Assembly (NCBI GenBank): GCA_035772405.1
Contig: JAYKKM010000505.1
Span: 372,001-436,000 of the forward strand
DNA: 64,000 bases
Source of the DNA: Chrysogorgia sp. JL179-B06
Taxonomy: Eukaryota; Cnidaria; Anthozoa; Scleralcyonacea; Chrysogorgiidae
Direction of reading: 5' to 3'
Below, piece after piece: positions 12,201-20,779 of the stretch. Position 1 is the first letter of the stretch. Every line of letters begins with the position of its first letter. The notes beneath the pieces were generated by a model that saw only the letters and a program-made list of their open reading frames with translations, searched no databases and was not told the origin of the DNA. The translations under genes and the position numbers were made by a program.

Positions 12201-14542
12201 GACAGGCGGGTTAGGGAACGTACTAAGGGAAGTTGACAGGGCGGGTTAGGATAAATAGTTAGGAAAACTAATGATGATAAAAACTGTAAAAATAAATAGT
12301 TAAGGTTAATTGATTGGGGTACTGGGTACTAGGTACTGAATATAATAGAATAAATTATCGATGTTGTAAAGCGCATTTGATCATATACATATGCTAATTT
12401 GCGCTATATAAATAGTAAACATTATAAACATTATCATTCATTACCTACTCTCGCTCCTCATAATTCACAAGCTATGCATTGCTCGCCAAAGAAAACACGG
12501 GCCGGGATAACGTATAAAAGTGTTTCCGCGGAACGATAATTTCATTTAAAGTGATTGATTAGTGCATGTACTTTAAATGAGGCAGTGATGTTAGCTTTTA
12601 TAAAGAAACCATATAAATCCTTTTGTAGTTGAGGCCTTCGCTGATTTGCCACGAGTTGAACCGTATGCCATTGGTGGACGGTGGCCAGATGCCGATGGCC
12701 TTTATGCCCGTACGGACTTGTTTGTGTCAAGTAAGTGTGCATTGGACTCGATGAGAAAATCGCAAGTTGAAATCAGCCTTAATAGAAGTTTTTATCGTAA
12801 AAATTGCCATCCAAACGTTTTATATTTAACAATTAGACAACGAGCACGCGTTTTCTATTTAACAATAAGGACCTTAACAGGCCCGCACAAAGACTAAAGT
12901 GAGCCCGGGGCAAAATAAATAATTGGGCCCCCCTTGGAAAAATTTTGCATGCCATTTTAATTACGGACGAATCGGTATAAGGATATTTCAAGCGAAAATG
13001 TTTCAGTTTTACATGTGAAATGACAACGCGAATTTTCGTAAGGACGGAAAAGATGTATAAAATAAGGACAAAATAAATCATTACTGCAGAGAAGCAGAAA
13101 ATAATGTTTGATAATTTCAACTACAGCCTCTTGGCTGCCGTCTAACGATTTTCTACAAAGTAAACTAGCAATATAATTAAGGGGCCCCTCTCGAGCTGGG
13201 AGCCGGTGCAAAGTCCCCCCCTCCCTCTGGGCGGGCCAGGACATCTTTCAAACAAACGAATCTTTATGCGGAACAAAAACAATGAATAATTTTTATTCCC
13301 AACAGTAATCTAAAGGTCGTCCTCGTTCTGTTTACAACGCCACTGAGAGCATTTTCACGTCTTTAGGACGACGGTAACTCGCAGAGAGATTACAGCTGTT
13401 CCCTAAGACTGACTTAAACACATACACTACAATCGTTTTAGAAATATTGAAGCGTTTTGGACATCATAAACAAACTTTGAGTGTTAAAGTGGTACTACGA
13501 TTGAAATTTTTACCTATCGATATTTTTACGTATTTATAAAGCAGAGCTTCTAAATATTACTCAGTCGAAACAGTTTTGCGATTCGACGATCGCAAGTATT
13601 ATTTTTCTGACTCCGAATCTGGAGTTGTTATGTCCGCCATTAATCGTTCATGTTCCTGACCAGCGTAACGAAGTGACGTTAGATTCTCAACTCGAAGACT
13701 CCGCATGGCTAATTCTTCAAGAAAATCAAGGTCGATTTTTCATTCTTTCAATTTTCAATTCTTCGTCTGAACATTTCATCTACTGTACTTCTCGAAGAAA
13801 ACAAGAAAACAAGTAACCTTGACTGAAATTAAGACGTAGCATTGAGAATCTGGTCACAAACAATATTACCTTTTGAAATTGCGGGCTCACTTGGAACACG
13901 TTTTTTATAAGTAATGGTGGCCTAAATAATAGTGATTTCAGAGCTCAAAATACTTACTTCAAAACACCATTTTATTTTATTTTTACATAGATGATCACTT
14001 TCGACCCTGAAATACTATTCCATGCAAAGAAAATCTAAAAGACGGGGGTGAATTTTTCATCGTAGTGCCACTTTAAATACGCTAGTCAATTGACCGTGGT
14101 TTCATTCAAATTACACCCGTCGCCGTCCTAGGTTGCCGTCGTAGATCTTAAAGTCCCTAGTTAGTCACTGAAGTCGAGGTGATTATCGGTGGATAATAAC
14201 GACGATAACCACCGAGACTGAGGATGGTTTATTCACCTCAAGCTCGTTATCTCAAAAATCACCTATAATAGTTTAAAATATATTAAAGATACGATTTTGA
14301 TTCTTGTTTTTTCTCCCGCTAAAGCATCGAGGAGACCCTGTCAAAGCATGGCAGAAGAAAGCAACTTCAGATGTCAAGATGAATATGACAACATTAGAGG
14401 AGAGAAAGAAGACTTCAGTATTTCCAAAGACAGCCTTAGAACAGATGAACAAGAAGAGAGTGTCACTCCAGTGTACGCTGTGCTGGAGCGACAAGATGAA
14501 GAGACGTCAAATAATCCCCCTTACATTGACGTCATTCATTAA
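135..14542 (+). CDS. Unrecognised tyrosine-motif adaptor-like protein, 5' partial, six exons
   Basis: I do not recognise this gene. Exons 135-269, 5055-5123, 7013-7163, 7314-7757, 12629-12730 and 14325-14542 each have an AG acceptor and a GT donor. They join as 1119 nt, exactly 373 codons with the stop, which is strong support. An acceptor (ttcttcgcag) precedes the first exon, so an upstream exon may lie outside; the ATG at 144 could also be the start. Residues 1-115 are charged and helix-prone, possibly a coiled coil or BAR-like bundle. Residues 119-266 are polar and end in a proline-rich run (SPPDSPPPRAPKK). The last 100 residues carry Y279 (YAIG), Y292 (YART), Y321 (YDNI, which fits the pYxN Grb2-SH2 consensus), Y351 (YAVL) and Y367 (NPPY, an NPxY motif). 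No signal peptide or membrane helix is seen. A cytoplasmic signalling adaptor is inference from motif layout only. Confidence 0.72.
270..589. other. Intronic sequence, nothing recognised
   Basis: This is the start of the first visible intron (270-5054). It is AT-rich with no coding or repeat signal that I can support. Confidence 0.5.
808..1085 (-). mobile_element. LINE 3' end inserted in the Penelope relic
   Basis: The - strand encodes an RT C-terminus typical of CR1/jockey-group LINEs (NKLPTKV...SLLSSFKTQIKKYL, stop at 989-991). An AT-rich 3' UTR follows and ends near 808 in AATAAAGTTATCCTATCC. It is heavily 5'-truncated. Confidence 0.6.
1112..1235 (-). pseudogene. GIY-YIG endonuclease remnant of the Penelope element
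   Basis: Across one frameshift the - strand reads KAIYKIKCADC and then IGETGRNLKIRLAEHKRA. This matches the GIY-YIG segment that Penelope-like elements carry after the RT. A stop codon and the frameshift make it dead. Confidence 0.6.
1525..1773 (-). pseudogene. Penelope-like reverse transcriptase, C-terminal fragment
   Basis: The 82-codon frame shows the run FRYVHDTN (degenerate YVDDT box), IQFTTEIEENG, PFLDCLVTR and SVYRKPT, the hallmark order of Penelope RTs. The second catalytic Asp is replaced (YVHD). The rest of the RT is missing. Confidence 0.75.
1925..2046 (-). mobile_element. LINE 3'-end fragment (same family as 2046-2872)
   Basis: It shares the tail motif AGGAGCATTATGCAATATAG and CTCAATGCTCTTAC with the neighbouring LINE, in the same orientation. 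It is a second 3' end lying directly against the first. Confidence 0.55.
2046..2872 (-). mobile_element. CR1/L2-type LINE, 5'-truncated, with (AAT)n tail
   Basis: A 220-codon frame (2210-2872) is the RT C-terminal region: VARDLGVAVD, RIQNTAARLVTRVKKSEHI, LHWLPVRSRI and LWNSLPQEIR. The thumb and tail are intact, but the palm with the catalytic Asp box is missing. The 3' UTR runs to an (AAT)n microsatellite at 2038-2065, the usual 3' end of CR1/L2-like LINEs. Related 3' ends occur at 1925, 44731 and 59810. Confidence 0.8.
2992..3189 (-). other. Short open frame, unrecognised
   Basis: A 65-codon frame ends ...GHDLHDFNFIGMEQLSEELKEAL. The first third is just translated GGACTCG-type short repeats. 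No start context or splice sites stand out, so I make no functional claim. Confidence 0.2.
3207..3786. repeat. Large near-perfect palindrome (foldback element)
   Basis: The left arm 3207-3438 and right arm 3556-3786 are reverse complements over about 231 bp with two mismatches seen (in CAGCRTGACG and CTRGCC). The spacer is 117 bp. Short GGACTCG-like repeats flank the left arm at 3127-3205. No coding capacity belongs to it. Confidence 0.9.
3990..5054. other. Intronic sequence, nothing recognised
   Basis: AT-rich sequence up to the acceptor of exon 2 of the adaptor-like gene. I see no element ends, coding stretch or tandem array. Confidence 0.5.
5055..5123 (+). CDS. Adaptor-like gene, exon 2
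   Basis: The exon has 23 codons, phase 0 at both ends, with acceptor catgtag and donor AAA|GTAAGA. The product (AELEYEELKASLDVQNTKHE) continues the charged helical segment. Confidence 0.72.
5422..5713. repeat. Foldback element
   Basis: Arm 5422-5508 is the reverse complement, with scattered mismatches, of 5627-5713. Shared tracts are GGTGGAATGTATTTTCCGCC at the outer end and GCCGATCTGATAAGATAT inside. It abuts the next MITE at 5717. Confidence 0.85.
5717..6180. mobile_element. MITE family A, copy 1
   Basis: The termini are TTTAAAGGGGAACT at the left and AGTTCCTCTTTAAA at the right. Inside are inverted tracts ACTCGAGAAATAACATTTTC/AAAACGTTATTTCTC and TTTGCTCGACGGCTCA/TGAGCCGTCGAGCAAA. Diverged copies occur at about 22660 and 26249. 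There is no transposase. Confidence 0.85.
6371..6790. repeat. ~170 bp tandem repeat, about 2.5-3 copies
   Basis: The block TTTTTGGCCATTTWTGCCAA ... GACTAAATTTACGCTAGTTT ... GTCAAAAAGTTAAGGTTA recurs at about 6374, 6543 and 6666. The last copy is shortened. Confidence 0.8.
7013..7163 (+). CDS. Adaptor-like gene, exon 3
   Basis: The exon has 50 codons plus one base. The acceptor is tttcttgtag and the donor is a weak G|GTTGGC. It encodes an amphipathic helix-like stretch (AKCLRDAITQLASG, then IGQAQKELANAIPLVP). The single leftover G is completed exactly by GA at the start of the next exon. Confidence 0.72.
7314..7757 (+). CDS. Adaptor-like gene, exon 4 (largest)
   Basis: The exon is 444 nt with acceptor tttttctag and strong donor G|GTGAGT, phase 1 at both ends. 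It encodes a polar, low-complexity region rich in H, Q, S and P that ends in a proline-rich basic motif, a possible SH3 ligand. Confidence 0.78.
7758..8179. other. Intronic sequence, nothing recognised
   Basis: The start of intron 4 of the adaptor-like gene. Only a short local duplication, CTTGAAAGGCCTTT, is seen near 7960. Confidence 0.45.
8656..9369 (-). pseudogene. LINE reverse transcriptase fragment
   Basis: A 237-codon frame contains the palm motifs: VFIDLTKAFDTVSR (first catalytic Asp), NGTKHGCVLAPVLFALFF and LLFADDCALVSHS (the F/YADD box). It opens mid-domain at VVAQSIFALRQIQEKARE, so the fingers are lost to frameshifts upstream. It ends in unrelated sequence after the thumb. Confidence 0.85.
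10340..10853 (-). pseudogene. LINE APE-type endonuclease fragments
   Basis: The frame at 10563-10853 has FISAYAP and LLGDFNTRVGSD (Asp/Asn catalytic box). After a frameshift, a second frame has SNHWHLLDYVTV and then ECWSDHRLIRSKI (the SDH box). Both are conserved APE endonuclease blocks. The N-terminal third is missing. Confidence 0.75.
10866..12135. repeat. 21-bp minisatellite, ~60 copies, with 347-bp higher-order duplication
   Basis: The unit contains TTTGCTCGTCAATGC and AATGTA, with variants of 20, 22 and 24 bp. Because 21 is a multiple of three, long open frames appear on both strands (heptads such as MYLLVNA or LTSKYIA); these are repeat artefacts. The block 11290-11637 recurs almost unchanged at 11637-11984, a 347-bp shift. 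Confidence 0.97.
12136..12628. other. Intronic sequence, minor repeats only
   Basis: Contains a short (TA)n near 12164 and a diverged duplication of ACGTACTAAG...GTTGACAGG...CGGGTTAGG at 12187-12250. Nothing else is recognised before the exon at 12629. Confidence 0.45.
12629..12730 (+). CDS. Adaptor-like gene, exon 5
   Basis: The exon is 102 nt, phase 1 at both ends, with acceptor ccttttgtag and donor A|GTAAGT. It encodes two tyrosine motifs, VEPYAIGG and DGLYARTD. It follows a 4.9 kb intron that holds the LINE and the minisatellite. Confidence 0.72.
12731..13300. other. Intronic sequence, nothing recognised
   Basis: The first part of the intron before the terminal exon. Frames on the - strand here (12833-13244) match nothing that I know. 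Confidence 0.4.
13303..14165. mobile_element. MITE family H, copy 1, split by another MITE
   Basis: The left part (about 13315-13390) has TTTACAACGCCACTGAGAGC and CATTTTCACGTCTTTAGGAC. The right end (14143-14165) has GATCTTAAAGTCCCTAGT. Both blocks recur at 19955-20142, the first in inverted orientation. Element G (13484-14076) sits between them. Confidence 0.55.
13484..14076. mobile_element. MITE family G with TTAAAGTGGTACTACG ends
   Basis: The left end TTAAAGTGGTACTACGAT matches the reverse complement of the right end ATCGTAGTGCCACTTTAA over about 25 bp. TTAA at both ends may be the target-site duplication. There is no coding capacity. Confidence 0.8.
14325..14542 (+). CDS. Adaptor-like gene, terminal exon
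   Basis: The exon is 218 nt with the TAA stop at 14540-14542. It encodes an acidic tail with DEYDNIRG, TPVYAVLE and NNPPYIDVIH. The acceptor (cgctaaag) is poor in pyrimidines, so the exact exon edge is less certain than the reading frame. Confidence 0.68.
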
Positions 14543-14593
14543 CGTCTTGGGATTCACTTCCAACGCTTTTTTTAATTTAAATTATGGCAAGTA

Positions 14594-14599
14594 AATAAA
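14594..14599 (+). promoter_or_regulatory. Candidate poly(A) signal of the adaptor-like gene
   Basis: AATAAA lies about 50 nt after the stop codon. A second AATAAA is at 14638-14643. Either could end the transcript. Confidence 0.4.
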
Positions 14600-15075
14600 T
14601 AACTAGCAAAGGTACATGGAAATAACAGTAATTTAGTAATAAAACGTGTTGTGCTACTAGGCTTTATTAGGGCAGCTCACTGCATCGCAAAAATTTATTT
14701 TGGGATGACTTTCCATGTCACGTCTAATCCTAACACTAATACTTGTAATGTTTTGTTTTTAAGGTGTTTATTTCATCTCACTCTACTAACTCACAAACCC
14801 GAAAGAGCCCCGTTTCCTCGTGGTCATCCGGGTTCTCTATCTAATATACACGTGACTAAACTAAGATAGAAACACTACATCCCTCTCCACTTTTGAAAAG
14901 AAGACCTATAAAAGTATAAGTGTCAAAAATTAAAATAAACAGTTGCGAAGCAAAGTTATTTCGTGTCCGAGTTTAAAGTCACATATAATGGACCTCCGTA
15001 AACATCAAAATACTTTTCAAAAAGTTCTTAATTAAAATAAAAAAGAAGTTCTCAATTAAAATACTCTGCTCTATC
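14600..15075. other. Intergenic, nothing recognised
   Basis: Sequence between the terminal exon of the adaptor-like gene and the Gypsy relic. No gene or element ends are seen. Confidence 0.45.
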
Positions 15076-15096
15076 GCTGTGATTGTTCTCCAAGTC

Positions 15097-15378
15097 TCAG
15101 CTTGGGGGCCTTGGTTGCCCTACATCTGCTTCCTGCACGAGATCATCATCTTCTTCCTCGTCATTCGTCTCATCATCTTCGTTGCTGCCTGGCGCTTTCT
15201 TAAAATACGACGAATTTCTGGTAATCGTTGCGTTGTTGTTCGTTGCTGTCACCATGGATCCCTTCTTGTGCACAACATTAACGTATGAATCAGGTTTGTA
15301 GGGTGTATCTCTCTTCCTCTTCGAGTCATCGCGTTTGACCAATACTGTAGCACCTTTCTGGATCGTTGAAGGTTTCAC
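15097..15378 (-). pseudogene. Gypsy pol C-terminal tail
   Basis: A 93-codon frame carries a basic GATVLVKRDDSKRKRDTPYK segment and then an acidic EDDETNDEEEDDD tract. It follows the integrase in frame order. It ends in sequence with no visible LTR. Confidence 0.6.
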
Positions 15379-16287
15379 ATAGGCCTAGCCTTGCGATCTT
15401 GTTCCTCAACTGCTGGATCTTGTAGGCTCTTTTCCAACTCTGGTAACTTCGTCTTCATTGCTCGACCAAATAGTGCGGTTGCTGGAGGGACCCTTGTTGT
15501 GGTGTGAGGGGTAGCTCTGTAGTTGCTAAGAAACCGGTGCATTTCCTGTTTCCAATTCTTATGCTCTACGGCCGCTGTCTTGATCACTTTCTTTACCGTT
15601 CTCACAAACCGTTCAACTTCGCCATTGGCTCTTGGCCACCTTGGCGTTACCTTTCGGTGCTTGAAACCAAGCACTTGTGCCAAAGACTGGAACTCATGGC
15701 TGTTGAAAGGCGGTCCGTTGTCCGTCTTTACTGCATGACTGGACTTTCTTTTCTACCATCTTGTCGATGCCGGGAAACCACACCTTTTCGCGTAGGAGCG
15801 ACTACGTTTTCACAACGCCTTGGTATCCCTCGTGTGCTAAGCTTACCACGCGCTCTTGTAGTTTCCTGGGGACGACAATCTTTATTCCTCGAAGCATCAC
15901 TTGGGCCGTCGCGCTGACCGTCAGTTCATTTTTTACCATCTGCAACGTGTTATAAGCCCGGGTGTCTACGTCCTGTCGTTTACTTGCTTCGTACCAGTTT
16001 CCCGTCTGGATTGCCTCGGATACAGCTTGCAAGGTTGCATCAACTTTGGTTGCTTCTTCGATGTCATGGACAGTTAGTGCCTTTGGTGTTGAGGTCAGGG
16101 TAAGGTAATTAACGTATTCTTCTGCAATCTTCTGTTGTCGGCTAGCTGTGGTTGTCTGTTTGGAGGGATGACGCGACAAGTAATCCGCAGGGTTTTCTTC
16201 CCCTTTTCGGTAGCGTACGGTCAGTTGGTATGGTTGAAGCCTGAGGACCCATCTCTCGATTCTGGCTGGAGGCTTGTAGATTGTCAC
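15375..16287 (-). pseudogene. Gypsy RNase H end, connection and internally deleted integrase
   Basis: The frame 15802-16287 carries RKGEENPADYLSRHP (end of RNase H), the connection region and the integrase N-terminal start. It continues as KVWFPGIDKMVEKKV and then jumps to VKTDNGPPFNSHEF and ANGEVERFVRTVKK. The second Asp and the Glu of the DDE triad are present; the segment with the first Asp is deleted near 15735. Confidence 0.85.
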
Positions 16288-16600
16288 AGGCTTTCCGTAT
16301 ATGTAATGGTGGAGGTGTTCGCAGGCCCAGACAATGGCAAGGGCCTCGCGTTCCGTCTGGCTATAGCGTTGTTAGGGAACGACTATCATTGGTGATGATG
16401 TGGCTATTACCGGTCTTTCTGTCTACTTGCGAGAGAATGGCAGCTAAACCCACGGGGCTGGCGTCGATCGATATTTCGGTGTCATTGGCTGGATCAAAAT
16501 ATGCTGTAACAGGTGCATCATGCACCAGCGCTTCCTTCAATTGAGCAACGGCGTGGTCGTGCTCGGATGCCCATTCAAAAGGTTGACCTTTGTGGGTTAA
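16270..16600 (-). pseudogene. Gypsy RNase H remnant
   Basis: After a frameshift the - strand reads TKTAVLLRKLTHKGQPFEWA, then ISIDASPVGLAAILSQ, then TEREALAIVWACEHLHHYIY. These are the catalytic D of IDAS and the E of TEREALA in Gypsy RNase H. A stop and frame change lie between the blocks. Confidence 0.8.
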
Positions 16601-17097
16601 CTTGCGTAGCAGTACAGCTGTCTTGGTTGCGTATAGTCTTTGATAAAGCGCGAACAGTAGTTCGTCATTCCTATAGAAGGCTTCCGGACGCTGAGGTTGA
16701 CGATGTCCTCAATCTTCTTGGGGTCCGGTGTGATACCCTCTCCCGAAAATAAATAACCAAAGAACTCGAGCTTGTCTTTGTCATACTCGCACTTCTGCCT
16801 GTTCAAGGTTAACCCACGTTCTTTGAGCCTCCTGAATACTGCTTCCAGGCTTTGGTCGTGCTCGCTTTGCGTCTTTCCGAAGACCAGGATGTCGTCGCTG
16901 ATGTTAAGGGCTCCACGGATGCCTTCAAGGGTTTCACGAATCACGATTTGAAAGATTTCTGCTGCGCTTGAAATGCCAAAGTTCAGTCTCTTAAACCGCA
17001 TCAGGCCCAAGCGAGTACGGAAGGTGGTGATATAACGCGATTCGGGTGCTAGCTCGAGCTGATTGTATCCTTGGTTTAAATCCAATTTGCTAAACAC
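16597..17097 (-). pseudogene. Gypsy reverse transcriptase fragment
   Basis: A 166-codon frame begins MFSKLDLNQGYNQLEL (first catalytic Asp) and runs through ISDDILVFG (degenerate YVDD box) and LEFFGYLFSGEGITPDPKK. The tyrosine of the catalytic box is Ser here. The N-terminal fingers are absent. Confidence 0.9.
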
Positions 17098-17100
17098 TTT

Positions 17101-18100
17101 GCAATATTATTATATATGACCGATTTGTTTTGGTAGCTTATCCAATTTTCATTGCAAAAGCCAGTTTCACTCATAGATATTTTAACATGGGTTCTAAGAT
17201 AAAACGATGGACGTTTGAAGATGCCTAAAGGCTAAAGTGTATATTCGTTCTGTACTACTTCTGAATTTATATTAAAGTGTTTCATAATCTTCATGCCCGT
17301 TTGTAATCGCGCATTTTTAGCAATGGCGTGGTGCCCATTTCGCAAAAATTCTTATCAGAAATCGCCGGAAAAGCACTTCTGGGTTTTGCAAAATTAAAAA
17401 TTTTCCTAGGGGCCATAGCCGCGAAGATGCACCACAACGTGCTGATTCTTCATGTGCGCCCCCTCTTCCGAACAACCCTGGATCTGCCGCAACGGTCGAC
17501 TAAACGCTTCGGGTTCCGAGTTTGTCCGACCAAAAGCCGGCAGCGGAAAGACATGACGCGCGCGTCAATTGCTGTAGCAAGTAGCAAGTTCAAAACAAAG
17601 GAAATTATTAACTAGTAATCATTGGGGTAGTTTTGAAATCATTCTTATTAGTCTCTGTATTCTGCATACAATGTATAACGATTTCGTGGTTGAACTCCTG
17701 ACAACGACGACGACGTTGGTACAATTGCACAAAGCCTGTTATGTTGGAATTCATCAAATAACGTTAACAATAATATCTCCCGAAACAGTCTTACCAAATA
17801 ACTATTATTGCGTGAAAGCATTTTAGGAGAAGAAAATTTAACGGGCATCTTGATAACTGATTGCTCTTATGTGAACTATAAGATAACGTAAAAACGTCAA
17901 GTTAAGCCAGAGCTTTTGACATGTGTATTTTCAATTTCCGTTTTATTCGGCACGTGGCGCTTTGGCCAAGGTGAGAAGAGTATGTCTGAAGTCTGGCAGG
18001 CGCTCTCATTGTAAATACTGTGAGTAACTATAATAGCGCCATGCAATATATACTATCAAATCATGAGGGAGTGCACAACTTTTCAAAGAGAGTGCCACCG
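17101..18100. other. Intergenic, nothing recognised
   Basis: Moderately AT-rich. The frames here are short and match no family that I know. Confidence 0.4.
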
Positions 18101-18317
18101 TAGTGACCCGTGAGTGACCGGACAAGTAAACAAATCAACGAGTGTCCGATTTATTCTGTCAGGCTAAACTGCCCTAGAACTGCTAGAAGATGGTCACCAT
18201 TAACAACTTCATTAACCACTTTTGCAGTCTGCGTCGACATAGCCCAAGTTTATCACTTTTACCTGAAAATTGATATTGAGCAATCAAAGCGCGCGGTCAC
18301 TCAAAGTGCTCACGTTC

Positions 18318-18405
18318 AACAGTACTGGCAAAGCAGGCCAAATGCACGTCAACAGTGGCAGAACAGGCCAAGTGTCAACAGTGCCAGTAGCGAAGCAGGC
18401 AAGTG
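18318..18405. repeat. ~30-bp imperfect tandem repeat
   Basis: GGCAAAGCAGGCCAAATG, GGCAGAACAGGCCAAGTG and AGCGAAGCAGGCAAGTG repeat about three times. The open frame here owes its composition to this array. Confidence 0.55.
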
Positions 18406-18544
18406 TCCTTTTTGTTGTCTGTGGCAAAATGTTGTGAAACAGAGCTTGGAATGCTTCGCATGAACGGACCCACACACGGAGTCACCGCGTTTATATCACC
18501 ATCTAGTAATATAATATTTTATCTGCGGCACAGGCTTCACATAT

Positions 18545-18835
18545 TCAGACAAAAACATGTTTGTCGCGAATGGTGCTATTTCTAGAGTATTGCTGTATGA
18601 CTTTTGATACACTGCCCTTAAAAACCCAGTCGCGCTCCATGTTTGTCTCATTCTTTAGCAACGGCGCATCATCAAGACTACCACTACGACGATATCGGGA
18701 AAGAAATAAGTTGAAAGCAGATCTCGAAGTTTTAATTCCTTCCACTTGAAGCAGATCTGTAATTTTAGTAACCTGCACTCCAGAAGAAGAAAGTGAAATT
18801 ATTCGTTCCCTCGCGTATCGAGATAGCCTTCCCAT
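18545..18835 (-). pseudogene. Tc1-type transposase N-terminal HTH fragment
   Basis: The frame starts MGRLSRYARERIISLSSSG, followed by a second helix-turn-helix stretch GIKTSRSAFNLFLSRYRRSG. This resembles the paired DNA-binding start of Tc1/mariner-like transposases. There is no DDE catalytic domain, and the frame runs into unrelated sequence after about 65 residues. Confidence 0.6.
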
Positions 18836-18900
18836 TATTGCTAGATATCAAAGCTTGAAACTGTCGATTGTCGAACACACAGGACGACAGTGAGACGAAT

Positions 18901-18945
18901 ATACGATTCTTTCCCTCGCGTATCGAGATAGCTTTCCCATTATCA
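18901..18945 (-). pseudogene. Second copy of the transposase start
   Basis: The - strand encodes MGKLSRYARERI, repeating the first codons of the fragment at 18835. About 65 bp of unrelated sequence separates the two. Confidence 0.55.
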
Positions 18946-19145
18946 ATTTAAACACGGTAGCGATATTTAAAAACGAACTTGCCAAGCTACGTGAGAAGGA
19001 AGGACGCTAAATAACCGACTTCTCCGATACTACACTCGGGAAATGACGCCATGCGAACCGCGCAGCAGCGGTCGAAGTCGAACGGATGACCCTCGGTCGA
19101 TCCTAGGTTAACCGCGGATTTTATTAGGTTACTTCTGAGCGGTAC

Positions 19146-19252
19146 TGTACTTCACTACTACCCTACTATACTACTCCCCACTATACTACTCCCCCACTAT
19201 ACTACTCCACTATACTACCCCACTACTATACTAGCCCACTATACTACCGCAC
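19146..19252. repeat. Short tandem repeat of ACTATACTACYCC units
   Basis: About eight degenerate 12-16 bp units. It lies directly before a tRNA-like B-box sequence at 19255-19290. Confidence 0.8.
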
Positions 19253-19254
19253 TA

Positions 19255-19345
19255 CAACGCCCCAACCGGGAATCGAACCGAGGTCTCCGAACCTTGTCTT
19301 AGACTATTTTTTCTAGCCATCACCCATGATCTAGGGATAAGCACG
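19255..19345 (-). repeat. tRNA-like sequence with B box
   Basis: The - strand has GGTTCGATTCCCGGTTGGGG, a good Pol III B box. I cannot fold a complete cloverleaf, so it is likely part of a tRNA-derived repeat, not a tRNA gene. Confidence 0.35.
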
Positions 19346-19954
19346 TAGCGTTCTCGAGCAAGAGATTTTATTGGTTATTTTCAATCTGATAGGATAATCT
19401 GATACAGTGAAACCTGTCGGACGCAGTCACCTTTGTACAGTCCCCTAGTTAAGCATTCATTGTTTTAAACCTGTCTTAAACGGTCACAAGAAAAGAACTA
19501 CATGCAAATAACATTGTATCTAGCATCGTATTGATGACAGTCTAGCATCGTATTGATCACATTAACTTACCCGCAAACTCAAAACAAGCACGAAACTGGA
19601 TTTATTCTGTTTAATTCTCCCCTTAAGTCTTATGAACAGTATTTTCGACAGATGATACATTATACTAAAAATGACAGATAAGCCGTGGTTGTGTTTTGTA
19701 TAGGACCTGCTAAAAGCGGTCACTCTGTATTAAGCGGTGGATTGTAATCGTTCTCTTCCTTTTAGTAGGGACCTGAACATCTACGACGCGGCCTTCAAAA
19801 CGTTGATAAGCAGTGTAAATTTAACCATTGGAAAGAAGCATGGTAAATTGACTACCGTATTTGATGTTCGAACCTTGTTTTGTGACCTCCAAAACGCTCC
19901 AGTTCTGCTAAAACAATTGTAGTGTTTGAGCTTAAGACAACATTAAGGAACAGC

Positions 19955-20142
19955 GCTCACCTCTCAGCGAGTTCACGTCGTCCTGAAGACGTGAAAATGC
20001 TCAGAGTTGCGTTGTAAACAGGACGACGACGGAGTTGAGCCAATTACTCTTGGTACTAGAAATTATTCATTCTCTTTGTTTCGCATGAATAATTCTTTGT
20101 TTTGAAGACCGTGTCATCGAAGATCTTAAAGTCCCCTAGTAT
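19955..20142. mobile_element. MITE family H, copy 2
   Basis: TTCACGTCGTCCTGAAGACG and GTTGTAAACAGGACGACG are the inverse of the block at 13318-13390. The right end AGATCTTAAAGTCCCCTAGT matches 14143-14165. Confidence 0.55.
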
Positions 20143-20542
20143 CTGAGTATAAAAAACCCTGATGTTATCCAGCATGCCCACCATGACATCAATTACAAAA
20201 TAAGAATCGAAAGAGGAAACGTGTAAAAAACAACAACAAAAGAAATTAATATTTAATTCCTATTTGGAAATCGGTAAAAGGACCTGATGCATCAATGAGA
20301 ACTGATGAGATAGTACTACAAGCAATTGTAATTGTTTCATTAATCCAATTATAATTACATAGAAAACGATCGAGTTAGGCTAGTCTACGTTTACACATTG
20401 CGATGAATCGGGACGATACCTTATCCTGGTGCATGTGATATAATCAACAAAGTAACAAGGAGTATTCGCGAGTCACTGATCTACATAAGAGACTGGATAG
20501 AGCATCTATTGTTTTGAAATTGAAGCCGGGAGTAGCTCAGTG

Positions 20543-20682
20543 AGGGCTAAAAGGTATGACTCAAAAGGAACTTCACATTTTCTAGAACTACTAATCCTAA
20601 CCTTGATCCTAACCCTAACCTAACCAAAAATAGAAGACAAGAGCAAAACAGAAAGGTCCTTTTGAGTCATCCGTTTTAGCCA
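20543..20682. repeat. Foldback element with telomere-like core
   Basis: GGCTAAAAGGTATGACTCAA is repeated inverted as TTGAGTCATCCGTTTTAGCC, with the arms continuing AAGGA/TCCTT. The spacer has CCTAACCTTGATCCTAACCC-type tracts. A tRNA A-box-like GAGTAGCTCAGTGAGG precedes it. Confidence 0.75.
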
Positions 20683-20779
20683 CCCTCCTCACAACCGCCA
20701 TATTGGAGAGACCAGCTTCGGAACCACTTTTTCGGACCACGCTATATAGTTTTACTATAGCCTACAGAGAATAATATAT

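Larger units (their letters stand above)
15080..17100 (-). mobile_element. Ty3/Gypsy-type LTR retrotransposon, pol relic without LTRs
   Basis: The - strand gives RT, RNase H, an integrase zinc region, a truncated integrase core and a C-terminal tail in the Ty3/Gypsy order. It starts inside the RT at 17097, lacks protease and gag, has frameshifts, and has lost the first half of the integrase core. No LTR or primer site is seen at either edge. Confidence 0.9.

Noticed and set aside
15083..15301. + strand Ser-rich frames opposite the Gypsy tail
   Set aside because: They are shadows of the - strand acidic tract (GAA/GAT codons read as TTC/ATC).
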